From: Acinetobacter wuhouensis
GTDB lineage: Bacteria; Pseudomonadota; Gammaproteobacteria; Pseudomonadales; Moraxellaceae
Direction: 5' to 3'
Length of the DNA stretch: 64,000 nucleotides
NCBI RefSeq assembly: GCF_001696605.3
Contig: NZ_CP031716.1
Span: forward strand, 2,976,001 to 3,040,000
Of the stretch, positions 1 to 8,120 are shown piece after piece. A program made the position numbers and the translations under genes. Numbering within the stretch: position 1 is the stretch's first letter; each line of letters begins with the position of its first letter. The notes under the pieces are model-generated. The model was not told the origin of the DNA. It saw only the letters and a list, made by a program, of their open reading frames with translations, and ran no database searches.

Positions 1-1
1 T

Positions 2-337
2 AAATTTGGTCTTGAGTGGTATGTAAAACGTAAAATGAATGAGTTTCCAGTTCAGGAAATTAAGGGTATTAAACTTGGTGTTCAACCGAGCGGTATCGTC
101 ATGCGCCAGCAAATGGCTGCTCCATCGGGTATGGGTATGCAAGAAGGTGTAGGAACGATTGGTTGGAAAGATATTTACGAATGGTATAACACACCTGACT
201 TTTTACTTGTAAACTTTAAAGTTAAAGATCAACAAGGTGCTTATATCCTACCTAAGCGTATGGATAGTAAGAATTTCCCATTTGCGACACTGCGTAAGCA
301 CTTGAAAGAAACTGTCGGTGAAGCGAAAACACTTTAA
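2..337 (+). CDS. YcxB-like protein, C-terminal part (truncated by window edge)
   Basis: The reading frame is open from base 2, so the gene begins before the window; the first in-window ATG at 35 is probably internal. The visible part has about 111 residues and resembles the C-terminal half of YcxB-like membrane-associated proteins: an alternating beta pattern with a Gly-Trp-x-Asp-Ile segment, a hydrophobic strand, then Ile-Leu-Pro-Lys-Arg and a short helix ending the protein. No catalytic motif is visible and the function is not known. A rho-independent terminator follows at 364-387. The family assignment rests on pattern resemblance only. Confidence 0.55.
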   Translation, partial: KFGLEWYVKRKMNEFPVQEIKGIKLGVQPSGIVMRQQMAAPSGMGMQEGVGTIGWKDIYEWYNTPDFLLVNFKVKDQQGAYILPKRMDSKNFPFATLRKHLKETVGEAKTL

Positions 338-363
338 TCAAGTCTATTTTTTTGATTTTGAAG

Positions 364-387
364 AACCTCCTTAGTTGGAGGTTTTTT
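364..387 (+). terminator. Rho-independent terminator after YcxB-like gene
   Basis: A 7-bp stem (AACCTCC/GGAGGTT) with a 6-nt loop is followed by a run of T. It lies 26 bases after the stop codon. Confidence 0.8.
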
Positions 388-418
388 ATGTCTTTCATTT
401 GATTGCTTTAATAAAAAT

Positions 419-440
419 GATAATGAGAATAAATATTATC
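419..440 (+). promoter_or_regulatory. Fur box
   Basis: GATAATGAGAATAAATATTATC closely matches the classical Fur operator (GATAATGATAATCATTATC), with intact GATAAT and ATTATC ends. It lies about 75 bases upstream of the PepSY/flavoprotein start, a position where Fur with Fe(II) would repress transcription. Binding itself is inferred. Confidence 0.75.
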
Positions 441-516
441 TACAAATTCATTCTATCTCCTTTATATTCAGTTATAATTTGCGCACATCAAATTTAAGTC
501 GCTCCCTTTTAGCATC

Positions 517-3156
517 ATGTTTAAAAAAGTTTTCTTCCAAATACACTGGTTTCTAGGAATCACAGCAGGTTTAATCCTCTCCCTGATGGGGGTTACAGGT
601 GCAATTTATTCCTATGAACAGCCGATTCAAAAATGGCTTAATCCGAATAGCTATACCGTTACTGTTGAAAATAAAGCAAAAATGACACCTGTTGAAATTT
701 ATCAGCATTTTCAGACTAAAAATCCTGAAATGAAGATCAACAGTATTACGATTGCACAGGCACCTGAAGAAGCCTCAAATATCAACATCGTGAAAGAAGG
801 TGCGCGTAAGGGTTATACCATGATGGTCAACCCGTATACGGCTGAGATTCTGCCTGAAATTAAAGGTAAAGAATTTTTCCAGTTTATCCAACAACTGCAT
901 CGTAATTTGACTGTAGGCGAAGTCGGTAAGCAGATTACAGGTGCATCCACATTGATGCTGATCTTCTTTGTACTCAGTGGTTTATATCTTCGTTGGCCGA
1001 AAAAGCATTCTGTTAAGCAATGGTTTGCGATTAAACCAAAGCTCAAAGGTCGTAACTTTCTTTGGGACTTGCATGCGGTTGTGGGAACTTGGGTGGTGAT
1101 TTTCTACCTGCTACTAGCATGTACAGGCTTGTACTGGTCTTATGACTGGTGGCGCAGTGGAATGTTCAAAGTATTGGGTGTTGAACAACCTAAACCTGAA
1201 ATGCAAGCTGGGCAAAAAGGCAAAGGTGGTGATGCGAAAGGCAAACAAGGTTCAGAACAGAATCATGGTGCACGTGGGAATGAAGGCGCTTCTGTAAAAT
1301 CTGATAAAAAATCAGACCATAAACAAGATGATAAAGAAGGTTTAAAACCTGAACAAATTCAAATTGCGCTGACTCAAACTTGGAACGGATTTAATTCGCA
1401 GATTAAACGTGACTACTCTACCGTCACTGTTTCGATTCCTAAAAAAGCAGATGGTAAAGTCGAACTTACTTTTGTCGATAAAATTCCACAACATGAGCGC
1501 GCACGTAATAAAGCAACCTACAATTATCAAACTTCAAGTATTGAAAAATTAGACCTATACGAAAGCAAAGCACTCAATGAGAAAATCATGAGTAGCATGT
1601 TACCTGTGCATCGTGGTAGTTTCTTTGGGCCAATTTATCAGTTCCTTGCAATGTTTGCTTCTTTAGCAATGCCGCTTTTCTTTGTGACAGGATGGATGCT
1701 TTACCTAAAACGCCGTAAGCAGAAGAAACTCACCCTCGCAGCAAAGCAATCTGGTTCAGCAGTCACCATTGATCAAAATGCAACACCTTGGCTCATTGCT
1801 TATGCGACACAAACAGGTGTATCAGAACAATTGGCATGGCGTACAGCAAGCAGCTTACAGCATGCTCACCAACCAACAACCGTTAAAGCTGTTCAACAAA
1901 TCACTGTAGAAGATTTACAACACGCCAAACAGGTTTTATTTGTGGTCAGTACTTATGGTACAGGGGAAGCACCAGACTTAGCATCCAACTTTGAGAAAAA
2001 GCTGATGCAACAAAACTTAGAACTTTCACATTTAAATTATGCTGTACTTGCACTCGGTTCACAGGATTATCCTGAAACGTTCTGTAGTTTTGGTCATCGC
2101 ATAGATGCGTGGTTAAAACAATCAGGCGCTCAACAATTATTCGGTACGATTGAAGTAAATAATGCTAATCAAGCTGATATTCAAAATTGGAACGAGGCAT
2201 TAGCCAAAGTCACCAAGCTTGAACTACAAACAATGTCTATTGAAAAAACTTTTGATGAATGGCGATTAATTAAACGTGAATTGTTGAATCCGAATAGCTT
2301 AGGTGCACCTGCATTCAATATCGAATTACAATCCGATCACCTTATTGATTGGCAAGCGGGTGATATTGCAGAAATTCAAACGGGCAATAGCCAACAACGT
2401 ATCGAAGCATTTTTAAATCAACATCAAATACATGCTGATACTCTAGTGGACAGTTTGCAACAAACTATCCAAGATGCATTATGGAATCGTGATTTAACTG
2501 TTGAAATAGAACCATTTGCCAATATGGATCATCTATTGGAACAGCTTCCTAACTTGCCTCCTCGCGAATACTCTATTGCCAGTATTCCAAGTCAGCAGGT
2601 ATTGCGTTTAGTCGTCCGTCAACAACATGATGCCCAAGGTGAACTTGGTTTAGGCTCAGGTTGGTTAACTGAACACCTACAGCTTCGTAGCAAATTGGCT
2701 TTACGTATCCGTAAAAATGAATCGTTCCATTTGATTACCGATAATCGTCCAATTATTTGTATTGGAAATGGAACTGGAATTGCAGGATTAATGAGCCTGA
2801 TTCATAGCCGTGTTCGTTTGGACTATACTGAAAATTGGCTCATTTTTGGTGAACGCCAACAAGCACATGATTATTTCTTTAAAGACACAATTCAAGCTTG
2901 GCAAAACACTGCTATGCTCAGTCGTCTTGACCTTGCCTTTTCACGTGATCAAACTGAAAAAGTTTATGTTCACCATAAACTGCGTGACAATGCGGAACAG
3001 CTTAAACAATGGGTCAACAATGATGCTGTGATCTATGTCTGTGGCAGTATCAATGGTATGGCGAGTGATGTTGATCAAGCTTTGATTGAAATATTGGGTA
3101 AAGAAACAGTAGAGCAACTCCGTGCTGATGGACGTTATCGTCGTGATGTTTACTGA
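517..3156 (+). CDS. PepSY-TM / flavodoxin / FAD-NADPH reductase fusion, likely siderophore-iron reductase
   Basis: An 879-residue inner-membrane flavoprotein. Residues 1-400 form a PepSY-TM module with about four membrane helices (near 7-30, 142-160, 185-210 and 370-396) around a periplasmic segment containing a Gly/Lys-rich linker (about 228-275). A flavodoxin domain follows (about 426-560; Ala-Thr-Gln-Thr-Gly, Thr-Tyr-Gly-Thr-Gly-Glu, and Leu-Gly-Ser-Gln-Asp-Tyr flavin loops). Next come FAD- and NADPH-binding domains (Arg-Glu-Tyr-Ser-Ile, Gly-Asn-Gly-Thr-Gly-Ile-Ala, Tyr-Val-Cys-Gly) with an aromatic C-terminus. Similar proteins are often annotated as sulfite reductase alpha subunit, but here the module sits on a membrane anchor behind a Fur box. 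Electron delivery from NADPH across the membrane to ferric siderophores or another iron substrate is therefore the better inference. It stands alone, with its own terminator. Confidence 0.85.
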   Translation: MFKKVFFQIHWFLGITAGLILSLMGVTGAIYSYEQPIQKWLNPNSYTVTVENKAKMTPVEIYQHFQTKNPEMKINSITIAQAPEEASNINIVKEGARKGYTMMVNPYTAEILPEIKGKEFFQFIQQLHRNLTVGEVGKQITGASTLMLIFFVLSGLYLRWPKKHSVKQWFAIKPKLKGRNFLWDLHAVVGTWVVIFYLLLACTGLYWSYDWWRSGMFKVLGVEQPKPEMQAGQKGKGGDAKGKQGSEQNHGARGNEGASVKSDKKSDHKQDDKEGLKPEQIQIALTQTWNGFNSQIKRDYSTVTVSIPKKADGKVELTFVDKIPQHERARNKATYNYQTSSIEKLDLYESKALNEKIMSSMLPVHRGSFFGPIYQFLAMFASLAMPLFFVTGWMLYLKRRKQKKLTLAAKQSGSAVTIDQNATPWLIAYATQTGVSEQLAWRTASSLQHAHQPTTVKAVQQITVEDLQHAKQVLFVVSTYGTGEAPDLASNFEKKLMQQNLELSHLNYAVLALGSQDYPETFCSFGHRIDAWLKQSGAQQLFGTIEVNNANQADIQNWNEALAKVTKLELQTMSIEKTFDEWRLIKRELLNPNSLGAPAFNIELQSDHLIDWQAGDIAEIQTGNSQQRIEAFLNQHQIHADTLVDSLQQTIQDALWNRDLTVEIEPFANMDHLLEQLPNLPPREYSIASIPSQQVLRLVVRQQHDAQGELGLGSGWLTEHLQLRSKLALRIRKNESFHLITDNRPIICIGNGTGIAGLMSLIHSRVRLDYTENWLIFGERQQAHDYFFKDTIQAWQNTAMLSRLDLAFSRDQTEKVYVHHKLRDNAEQLKQWVNNDAVIYVCGSINGMASDVDQALIEILGKETVEQLRADGRYRRDVY

Positions 3157-3181
3157 TCGTATAATTTATTAATACCACAAT

Positions 3182-3207
3182 AACCGAGCTAATTTGCTCG
3201 GTTTTTT
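3182..3207 (+). terminator. Rho-independent terminator
   Basis: An 8-bp stem AACCGAGC/GCTCGGTT with a 6-nt loop is followed by six T residues, 25 bases after the flavoprotein gene. Confidence 0.85.
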
Positions 3208-3307
3208 ATGTTTTTTTATGATTGTTCACAGTAAAAACATCAATTCTTCACACGAGCAGAGCACTTTACACCTTAGAATAGGCACTTTAAATTTTTCTAG
3301 TTAGATC

Positions 3308-4093
3308 ATGCAGAATAATAAATTTTTCCGCTATATTATTTTCATCATTGGGCTCATTTTGTTTCTAGATGGCTTCATTCTGATACTTTTTAAAAAGTGG
3401 CATCTTGGTACTATCCTCCCCTTACTGATTGGTTTGATTTTTATCATTAGCACGTTGAATCACCAGCGCATACAACAATTTTTAGCACAGCATCTGAAAT
3501 TAAAGAAATTTTGGCAATGGGGATGGCGTCTTTTTAGTATTTGGTTAATAAGCTTGCTTGCATTCTTTGGCTATATTCATATCAAAGCGCAACAAAATAA
3601 TCTCACAGATCATGTACAAACCATCATTGTATTAGGAAGTGGTATTACACAAGGCAAAGCCTCACCTACACTTGCTAGACGCCTCGATAAAGCAGGAGAA
3701 ATCGCCAAACAACAGCCACAATCTCTCATTATTGTCAGTGGTGGTTTAGGCTTTGGAGAAAGCAAAACCGAAGCTGAAATTATGGCTCAATATTTACAAG
3801 ACCGTGATCAGATTCAAGCCTCAAGAATTCTACAAGAAAATAAAAGTACCAGCACTGAACTGAATCTCAAAAATAGCCAAGCCATTCTTAAAGCACAACA
3901 ACTTGGCTTGGATGCAAAAATTGCTATTGTCACCAGTGACTTTCACACATTGCGTGCAGGCGCAATTGCCAAGAAACAAGGCTATGATAATTTTGTGACG
4001 GTCGGTGCCGAAACTCCGATCACCACACGTTATAACGCATGGTTAAGAGAGTATTTTGCATATTTAAGTGGTTGGGTTTTGGGTGAATATTAA
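3308..4093 (+). CDS. YdcF/ElyC-like DUF218 membrane protein
   Basis: A 261-residue protein with three hydrophobic helices in the first ~95 residues, followed by a DUF218 domain. The domain is recognisable from Ile-Val-Leu-Gly-Ser-Gly at its start, a Ser-Gly-Gly-Leu-Gly loop, a Ser-Thr-Ser-Thr-Glu-Leu-Asn segment and a Thr-Ser-Asp-Phe-His-Thr-Leu-Arg-Ala motif near the end. The E. coli relatives ElyC and SanA are envelope-integrity proteins of uncertain biochemistry. The gene is monocistronic between a terminator and a convergent gene. The exact role is not deducible. Confidence 0.75.
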   Translation: MQNNKFFRYIIFIIGLILFLDGFILILFKKWHLGTILPLLIGLIFIISTLNHQRIQQFLAQHLKLKKFWQWGWRLFSIWLISLLAFFGYIHIKAQQNNLTDHVQTIIVLGSGITQGKASPTLARRLDKAGEIAKQQPQSLIIVSGGLGFGESKTEAEIMAQYLQDRDQIQASRILQENKSTSTELNLKNSQAILKAQQLGLDAKIAIVTSDFHTLRAGAIAKKQGYDNFVTVGAETPITTRYNAWLREYFAYLSGWVLGEY

Positions 4094-4139
4094 ATTTTCA
4101 CCCAATCAAAAAATTACTGATGAATACGAATCTTACAAA

Positions 4140-4613
4140 TTACACCTTGTGATGGATACGTATCTTTCGAGGTAAGGGAAGATTGAGGTTTTGTCTAAAT
4201 AATTCAGGTTGAGTTGTATGAAGTTGATATAAATAATTTTTAATATCTATTAAAAATTTATGTCCTGAAACCAAAACATTTTGTCCTTCAGGGGTTAAAT
4301 TAATCGAAAGTAAAGTATTGTTGAGCTGAATAAAAGGAATCATTTTCTCAAGAAAAGGGATAAGCTCAACTTCTTGTACAGAATAGCGACTCCAATTATC
4401 TTTGACCATCAACTGTGCCAAGCTTCTACTCTGCCAAACTGCTAAAGACTGTTGACCTGTTGGTGTCGCACACAATGCCCAACCTTCATCATAAAGTGCA
4501 AAAACCTTAGTTTGCGAAACAATCGTTTCGATAAAGACTTTATACTGATCTATAGCTTGAATAGGATTTTTTTGGATCGAAGGTGCAGCTTTACGCTGAT
4601 ATGGATTTCTCAT
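4140..4613 (-). CDS. DUF2750-type protein
   Basis: A 157-residue soluble protein with no signal peptide. The central part (about 24-105) has the DUF2750 pattern: a helix, then Val-Phe-Ala-Leu-Tyr-Asp-Glu-Gly-Trp-Ala-Leu, a Trp-x-Ser-Arg segment, and a Trp-Ser-Arg-Tyr-x-Val-Gln-Glu-Val-Glu-Leu stretch leading into a hydrophobic core. The basic C-terminus (Leu-Pro-Arg-Lys-Ile-Arg-Ile-His-His-Lys) is unusual for the family and may bind nucleic acid, but that is a guess. Function unknown. Confidence 0.65.
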   Translation of the reverse strand: MRNPYQRKAAPSIQKNPIQAIDQYKVFIETIVSQTKVFALYDEGWALCATPTGQQSLAVWQSRSLAQLMVKDNWSRYSVQEVELIPFLEKMIPFIQLNNTLLSINLTPEGQNVLVSGHKFLIDIKNYLYQLHTTQPELFRQNLNLPLPRKIRIHHKV

Positions 4614-4687
4614 AGAGCATTTATTTTTATAAATAGTTAATGCGCTATTTTACACAAAAGTTTAAATAAATAAAGAGAGGGAAAATA

Positions 4688-4763
4688 TGGTGGGCGCTGA
4701 CGGGATCGAACCGCCGACATTCTGCTTGTAAGGCAGACGCTCTACCAACTGAGCTAAGCGCCC
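4688..4763 (-). tRNA. tRNA-Val(TAC)
   Basis: A 76-nt cloverleaf reading GGGCGCTTAGCTCAGTTGG at the 5' end with an encoded 3' CCA. The anticodon loop CTTACAA gives anticodon TAC (Val). It is the last gene of the eight-tRNA array as transcribed. Confidence 0.97.
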
Positions 4764-4894
4764 TGAGGAGTAAAAATAGCTTTGCTATTTTTATGACGCA
4801 AGACAAGCGAAGCGCGTAGTATTTGACAACTCAAATAAAACAAAAGCTTTTCTAGCTTACTTTAAGATATCTTAACTTCAGGATTTAAGATAAA

Positions 4895-4971
4895 TGGCGC
4901 AGCGGACGGGACTCGAACCCGCGACCCTCGGCGTGACAGGCCGATATTCTAACCAACTGAACTACCGCTGC
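4895..4971 (-). tRNA. tRNA-Asp(GTC)
   Basis: A 77-nt cloverleaf starting GCAGCGGTAGTTCAGTTGG with encoded CCA. The anticodon loop CTGTCAC gives GTC (Asp). All four Asp copies appear identical in the tRNA body. Confidence 0.97.
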
Positions 4972-5001
4972 ACTGTTACACCTTGTGCGATACAAAGTAT
5001 A

Positions 5002-5077
5002 TGGTGGGCGCTGACGGGATCGAACCGCCGACATTCTGCTTGTAAGGCAGACGCTCTACCAACTGAGCTAAGCGCCC
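5002..5077 (-). tRNA. tRNA-Val(TAC)
   Basis: Same 76-nt sequence as the copy at 4688-4763, with encoded CCA and anticodon TAC. The preceding Asp gene lies only 30 bases away. Confidence 0.97.
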
Positions 5078-5256
5078 TGAGTGAGGATGAATAAAACTAA
5101 GTTTTATCCGAACGCAAGAGAAAAATCTATGATTTTTCTTTAGGTTCCCCTAATGACGCAAGACAAGCAAAGCGCGTAGTATTTGACAAATCAAATAAAA
5201 CAAAAGCTTTTCAAGCTTACTAACCCACCTATCTCAATCTCAGGATTTAAGATAAA

Positions 5257-5333
5257 TGGCGCAGCGGACGGGACTCGAACCCGCGACCCTCGGCGTGACA
5301 GGCCGATATTCTAACCAACTGAACTACCGCTGC
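5257..5333 (-). tRNA. tRNA-Asp(GTC)
   Basis: Same 77-nt tRNA-Asp body with encoded CCA. The spacer between this gene and the Val gene at 5002-5077 is a near-copy of the spacer at 4764-4894. Confidence 0.97.
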
Positions 5334-5365
5334 GTAACGGCATTTATACACGAATGTATAAATTA

Positions 5366-5441
5366 TGGTGGGCGCTGACGGGATCGAACCGCCGACATTC
5401 TGCTTGTAAGGCAGACGCTCTACCAACTGAGCTAAGCGCCC
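5366..5441 (-). tRNA. tRNA-Val(TAC)
   Basis: Same 76-nt tRNA-Val(TAC) body with encoded CCA, separated from the next Asp gene by 32 bases. Confidence 0.97.
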
Positions 5442-5566
5442 TGAGGAATAAAATTAGCGAAGCAAATTTTATGACGCAAGACAAACACAATGCGTAGTAT
5501 AAAACTTACAACCAAACTTAAAACTCAAGTTAGGTATTAAACCTGATTTGCAATCTTCTTGTAAAG

Positions 5567-5643
5567 TGGCGCAGCGGACGGGACTCGAACCCGCGACCCT
5601 CGGCGTGACAGGCCGATATTCTAACCAACTGAACTACCGCTGC
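5567..5643 (-). tRNA. tRNA-Asp(GTC)
   Basis: Same tRNA-Asp(GTC) body with encoded CCA. The spacer toward 5441 keeps the start of the repeat seen in the other spacers and then diverges. Confidence 0.97.
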
Positions 5644-5688
5644 ACTTCTACAATTTACATTGCAATACAAACGAGTCTTGAATTTAAG

Positions 5689-5765
5689 TGGCGCAGCGGA
5701 CGGGACTCGAACCCGCGACCCTCGGCGTGACAGGCCGATATTCTAACCAACTGAACTACCGCTGC
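5689..5765 (-). tRNA. tRNA-Asp(GTC)
   Basis: Fourth tRNA-Asp(GTC) copy with encoded CCA. It sits directly next to another Asp gene, breaking the strict Val/Asp alternation. Confidence 0.97.
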
Positions 5766-5788
5766 ACTATAAATTCAACGTTAAAGCT

Positions 5789-5864
5789 TGGTGGGCGCTG
5801 ACGGGATCGAACCGCCGACATTCTGCTTGTAAGGCAGACGCTCTACCAACTGAGCTAAGCGCCC
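5789..5864 (-). tRNA. tRNA-Val(TAC), first of the array
   Basis: Same tRNA-Val(TAC) body with encoded CCA. It is promoter-proximal, so the array promoter should lie in 5870-5960. Confidence 0.97.
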
Positions 5865-6147
5865 TAACGACTTCATCGTTTGTGAGGTGCATTATAGAGA
5901 ATCCTGACGGTGTGTCAAACGCTTTTCTTACTGTTTTAAGTATTTTAAGTTTGAGTGATTAAAAAATAGATCATTTTGCTCTAATTTCAGCTTTTTTGTT
6001 TATTATTTATCTATTTATGCTGTGCTGGCTAATTCATATTTCATAAAAACCGTTGCTATTTTATACAAGTTTCTACTGATGTAATTCGCTTAACGAACAT
6101 TTTATAAAAAATTCATGCTTTTGAGCGAGACGACATCTATTTTTTCT

Positions 6148-6543
6148 TTATTCCACTTTTTCCATGACATCCTGAATAACGGTAAGTTTTGGCTCAGGTC
6201 TTAACCATAACCAGATAGCAACAATTAACATGGTTAGATCAGTAAAAATTTTGATAGCGAGTGGTGCATTGGTAAACAACATGATAATCCCACTAATGAG
6301 CATCATAATGCTGGCAATCCATTTAGCTTTGCGAGGTACCGTTCCATTTTCACGCCAAGCACTGAGCGTTGCACCATATTTAGGATGATTCAATAGCCAA
6401 GCATCAACCTGAGGCCACCCTTTTGACGCTGCCCATGCTGCTAAGATCAAGAAAACAGTTGTCGGCATACCTGGTAATATCGCCCCAATAAATCCAAGGA
6501 TAATAAATACTACGACCAGTGTTCGCCAAAACAAAATTTTCAT
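6148..6543 (-). CDS. YbaN-like DUF454 inner-membrane protein
   Basis: Using the ATG at 6543 gives 131 residues, typical for the DUF454/YbaN family. The frame stays open to an ATG at 6621, but that start has no ribosome site and adds a 26-residue polar segment without family counterpart. The protein has a first helix (4-30) containing the conserved Gly-x-Ile-Leu-Pro-Gly-Met-Pro-Thr-Thr-Val-Phe segment, an Arg/Lys-rich cytosolic loop with His-Pro-Lys-Tyr-Gly, and two further helices. Its role is unknown. It is encoded alone. Confidence 0.75.
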   Translation of the reverse strand: MKILFWRTLVVVFIILGFIGAILPGMPTTVFLILAAWAASKGWPQVDAWLLNHPKYGATLSAWRENGTVPRKAKWIASIMMLISGIIMLFTNAPLAIKIFTDLTMLIVAIWLWLRPEPKLTVIQDVMEKVE

Positions 6544-6769
6544 AACACAACCCAATTTGCCTATGTGTGAAGTATAACGCTCTACATCAAAGCCTGCATG
6601 ATTTAACACAGATTCACTCATTATATTTTAAAATGATCGCATTCATATTTTCCGATTCCCCCAGTTTCTCAAATCAAATTAGGCTTGCATCAAACTGGAG
6701 ATTTTTGTTTATATGCCTATGCTCAATTCATTTTTTATCAGGACTGAGTATCTAATTTGATTAGGATTT

Positions 6770-7630
6770 ATGGCAATGACTGATTATTTTGAGCCTTGGC
6801 AGTACTACAAATACCCGATTGTTCGGCAATTGGCATTCTGCATAGCAAGTCCCAACATTCTTCAACATGTTCCCAATGCGCTAGAAATAAAAAATCATTT
6901 TGAATTACATAATAATGCTTTTTGGCAACAGCAGTTTAATCTATACAAACACCGTCTAGATGCCTTAGATCAAAACCCAACAGAATTGATTGAATTTGTT
7001 CAAAAGCTCAAAAGCACTCGTCTTGGACTACGCTTTGAATATTTGTTTTGGTTTTGGTTACAAGATCAAGAAAATCAACAATTTGAACTCATTCAACACA
7101 GTATTCAAATCATTGAAGCTAAAAATACCTTAGGTGAAATTGATTTTTTAGTACGTAATCGTACGACTCAACACATCGAACACTGGGAAGTCGCTTTAAA
7201 ATATTACCTTGGCGAAGCTGATTTAAGTTTGAAGTATTGGTATGGTTTGAATCGCAGCGATACCTTACACCGTAAACTTAATCATTTTTCAGAGAAACAA
7301 TTTCAATTTACCCATGCTTTAGATTTCAATATTGATCAAAAATTTGCTGTTATGAAAGGGCAACTTTATACACCTATGTATAAACAATCTGATCAATTGC
7401 CCGATTGGATCAATCCACAACGGCGCATCGGTCAATGGGGGCATCAAATTCGTAATGAAGTACACACAAATTTCTATCGTTTACAACGTCATGAATGGAT
7501 TTGCCCTGATCAAAATGCAACTTCTGACAATGCATGGTGGTGGTGCAATGGACTTTATTATGATAAATCAAGCCAAATATTTTATATGTATCGTCAACCA
7601 CCTTTAATTGCTTTACCACTAGAACAATAG
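6770..7630 (+). CDS. DUF1853 protein with PD-(D/E)xK-like motif
   Basis: A 286-residue soluble protein matching the DUF1853 pattern: an N-terminal Pro-Ile-Val-Arg-Gln-Leu-Ala-Phe segment, Gly-Leu-Arg-Phe-Glu-Tyr-Leu-Phe-x-Phe-Trp, and Gly-Glu-Ile-Asp-Phe-Leu followed by His-Trp-Glu-Val-Ala-Leu-Lys-Tyr-Tyr. The Asp in Gly-Glu-Ile-Asp and the Glu-x-Ala-x-Lys pair are spaced like the catalytic residues of PD-(D/E)xK nucleases. The C-terminal third is aromatic-rich (Trp-Trp-Trp-Cys). Nuclease activity is an inference. An alternative start is the ATG at 6776. Confidence 0.7.
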   Translation: MAMTDYFEPWQYYKYPIVRQLAFCIASPNILQHVPNALEIKNHFELHNNAFWQQQFNLYKHRLDALDQNPTELIEFVQKLKSTRLGLRFEYLFWFWLQDQENQQFELIQHSIQIIEAKNTLGEIDFLVRNRTTQHIEHWEVALKYYLGEADLSLKYWYGLNRSDTLHRKLNHFSEKQFQFTHALDFNIDQKFAVMKGQLYTPMYKQSDQLPDWINPQRRIGQWGHQIRNEVHTNFYRLQRHEWICPDQNATSDNAWWWCNGLYYDKSSQIFYMYRQPPLIALPLEQ

Positions 7631-7826
7631 ATATAAAACATCAATAGACCTTTAATTTTTATTGATTTTAAGTTATTCACCCACAAGAACCTATAGGAAT
7701 AATATGTAAATTTTCACGCTTTAAGTCACATGTTTTTACCATTTCTCAAATAAAAATGACATGCGTTACTCAATGCTTGGTTAAATTTAAAGTTGCTCTA
7801 ATTTAAAAAGACGCATGGAGATAAGC

Positions 7827-7967
7827 ATGAAAAAAATATTACTCGCTTCTATTGCTGTGACTTTCATCTTGACAGGCTGTAATACTTTTAAAGGCGTAGG
7901 TAAAGATGTATCTAAAGCTGGTGATGCAGTCACAAACTCTGCTGAAAAAGTTGAAAATAAACTTTAA
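7827..7967 (+). CDS. Entericidin EcnA/B-like small lipoprotein
   Basis: A 46-residue lipoprotein with a signal peptide and lipobox Leu-Thr-Gly-Cys (Cys 18), then a short Gly/Lys/Ala-rich amphipathic part with Val-Gly-Lys-Asp-Val and an Ala-Gly-Asp-Ala-Val motif typical of entericidins. GGAG lies 8 bases upstream of the ATG and a strong terminator follows. Entericidins are envelope-anchored peptides linked to stress or stationary phase. No second (antidote) copy is adjacent. Confidence 0.8.
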   Translation: MKKILLASIAVTFILTGCNTFKGVGKDVSKAGDAVTNSAEKVENKL

Positions 7968-7985
7968 TTTTCAATTTTAATTCAC

Positions 7986-8015
7986 AAAGCCTTATCTTGA
8001 TCGATAAGGCTTTTT
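7986..8015 (+). terminator. Rho-independent terminator
   Basis: An 11-bp perfect stem (AAAGCCTTATC/GATAAGGCTTT) with loop TTGATC is followed by T residues, just after the entericidin-like gene. Confidence 0.9.
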
Positions 8016-8120
8016 ATTTCTCATAAAAAATAGTTTTTTTATATGCTTTGTCTTTTTAATTTTCTTTCGGTTTTATCTTCCACTATCATATTACTTCATT
8101 CACTTAATTGATCAATGTTC

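Larger units (their letters stand above)
4764..5259. repeat. Duplicated tRNA spacer (about 4785-4898 and 5147-5260)
   Basis: The stretch beginning TGACGCAAGACAAGC and running through AGCTTTTC to GGATTTAAGATAAATGG occurs twice with a few differences (near 4793 and 5153). A third, decayed copy of its start is near 5471. This indicates tandem duplication of a spacer-Asp-Val unit. Confidence 0.8.

Noticed and set aside
517..3156. Sulfite reductase alpha subunit (CysJ)
   Set aside because: The PepSY membrane module and Fur box do not fit sulfur assimilation, and no cysI is nearby.
4894..5730. Open frames reading Arg-Thr-Gly-Leu-Glu-Pro-Ala-Thr across the tRNA array
   Set aside because: These are translations of the antisense of tRNA-Asp/Val genes, a common artefact.
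6544..6621. Upstream extension of the YbaN-like protein
   Set aside because: No ribosome site, and the added residues do not look like the family's N-terminus.
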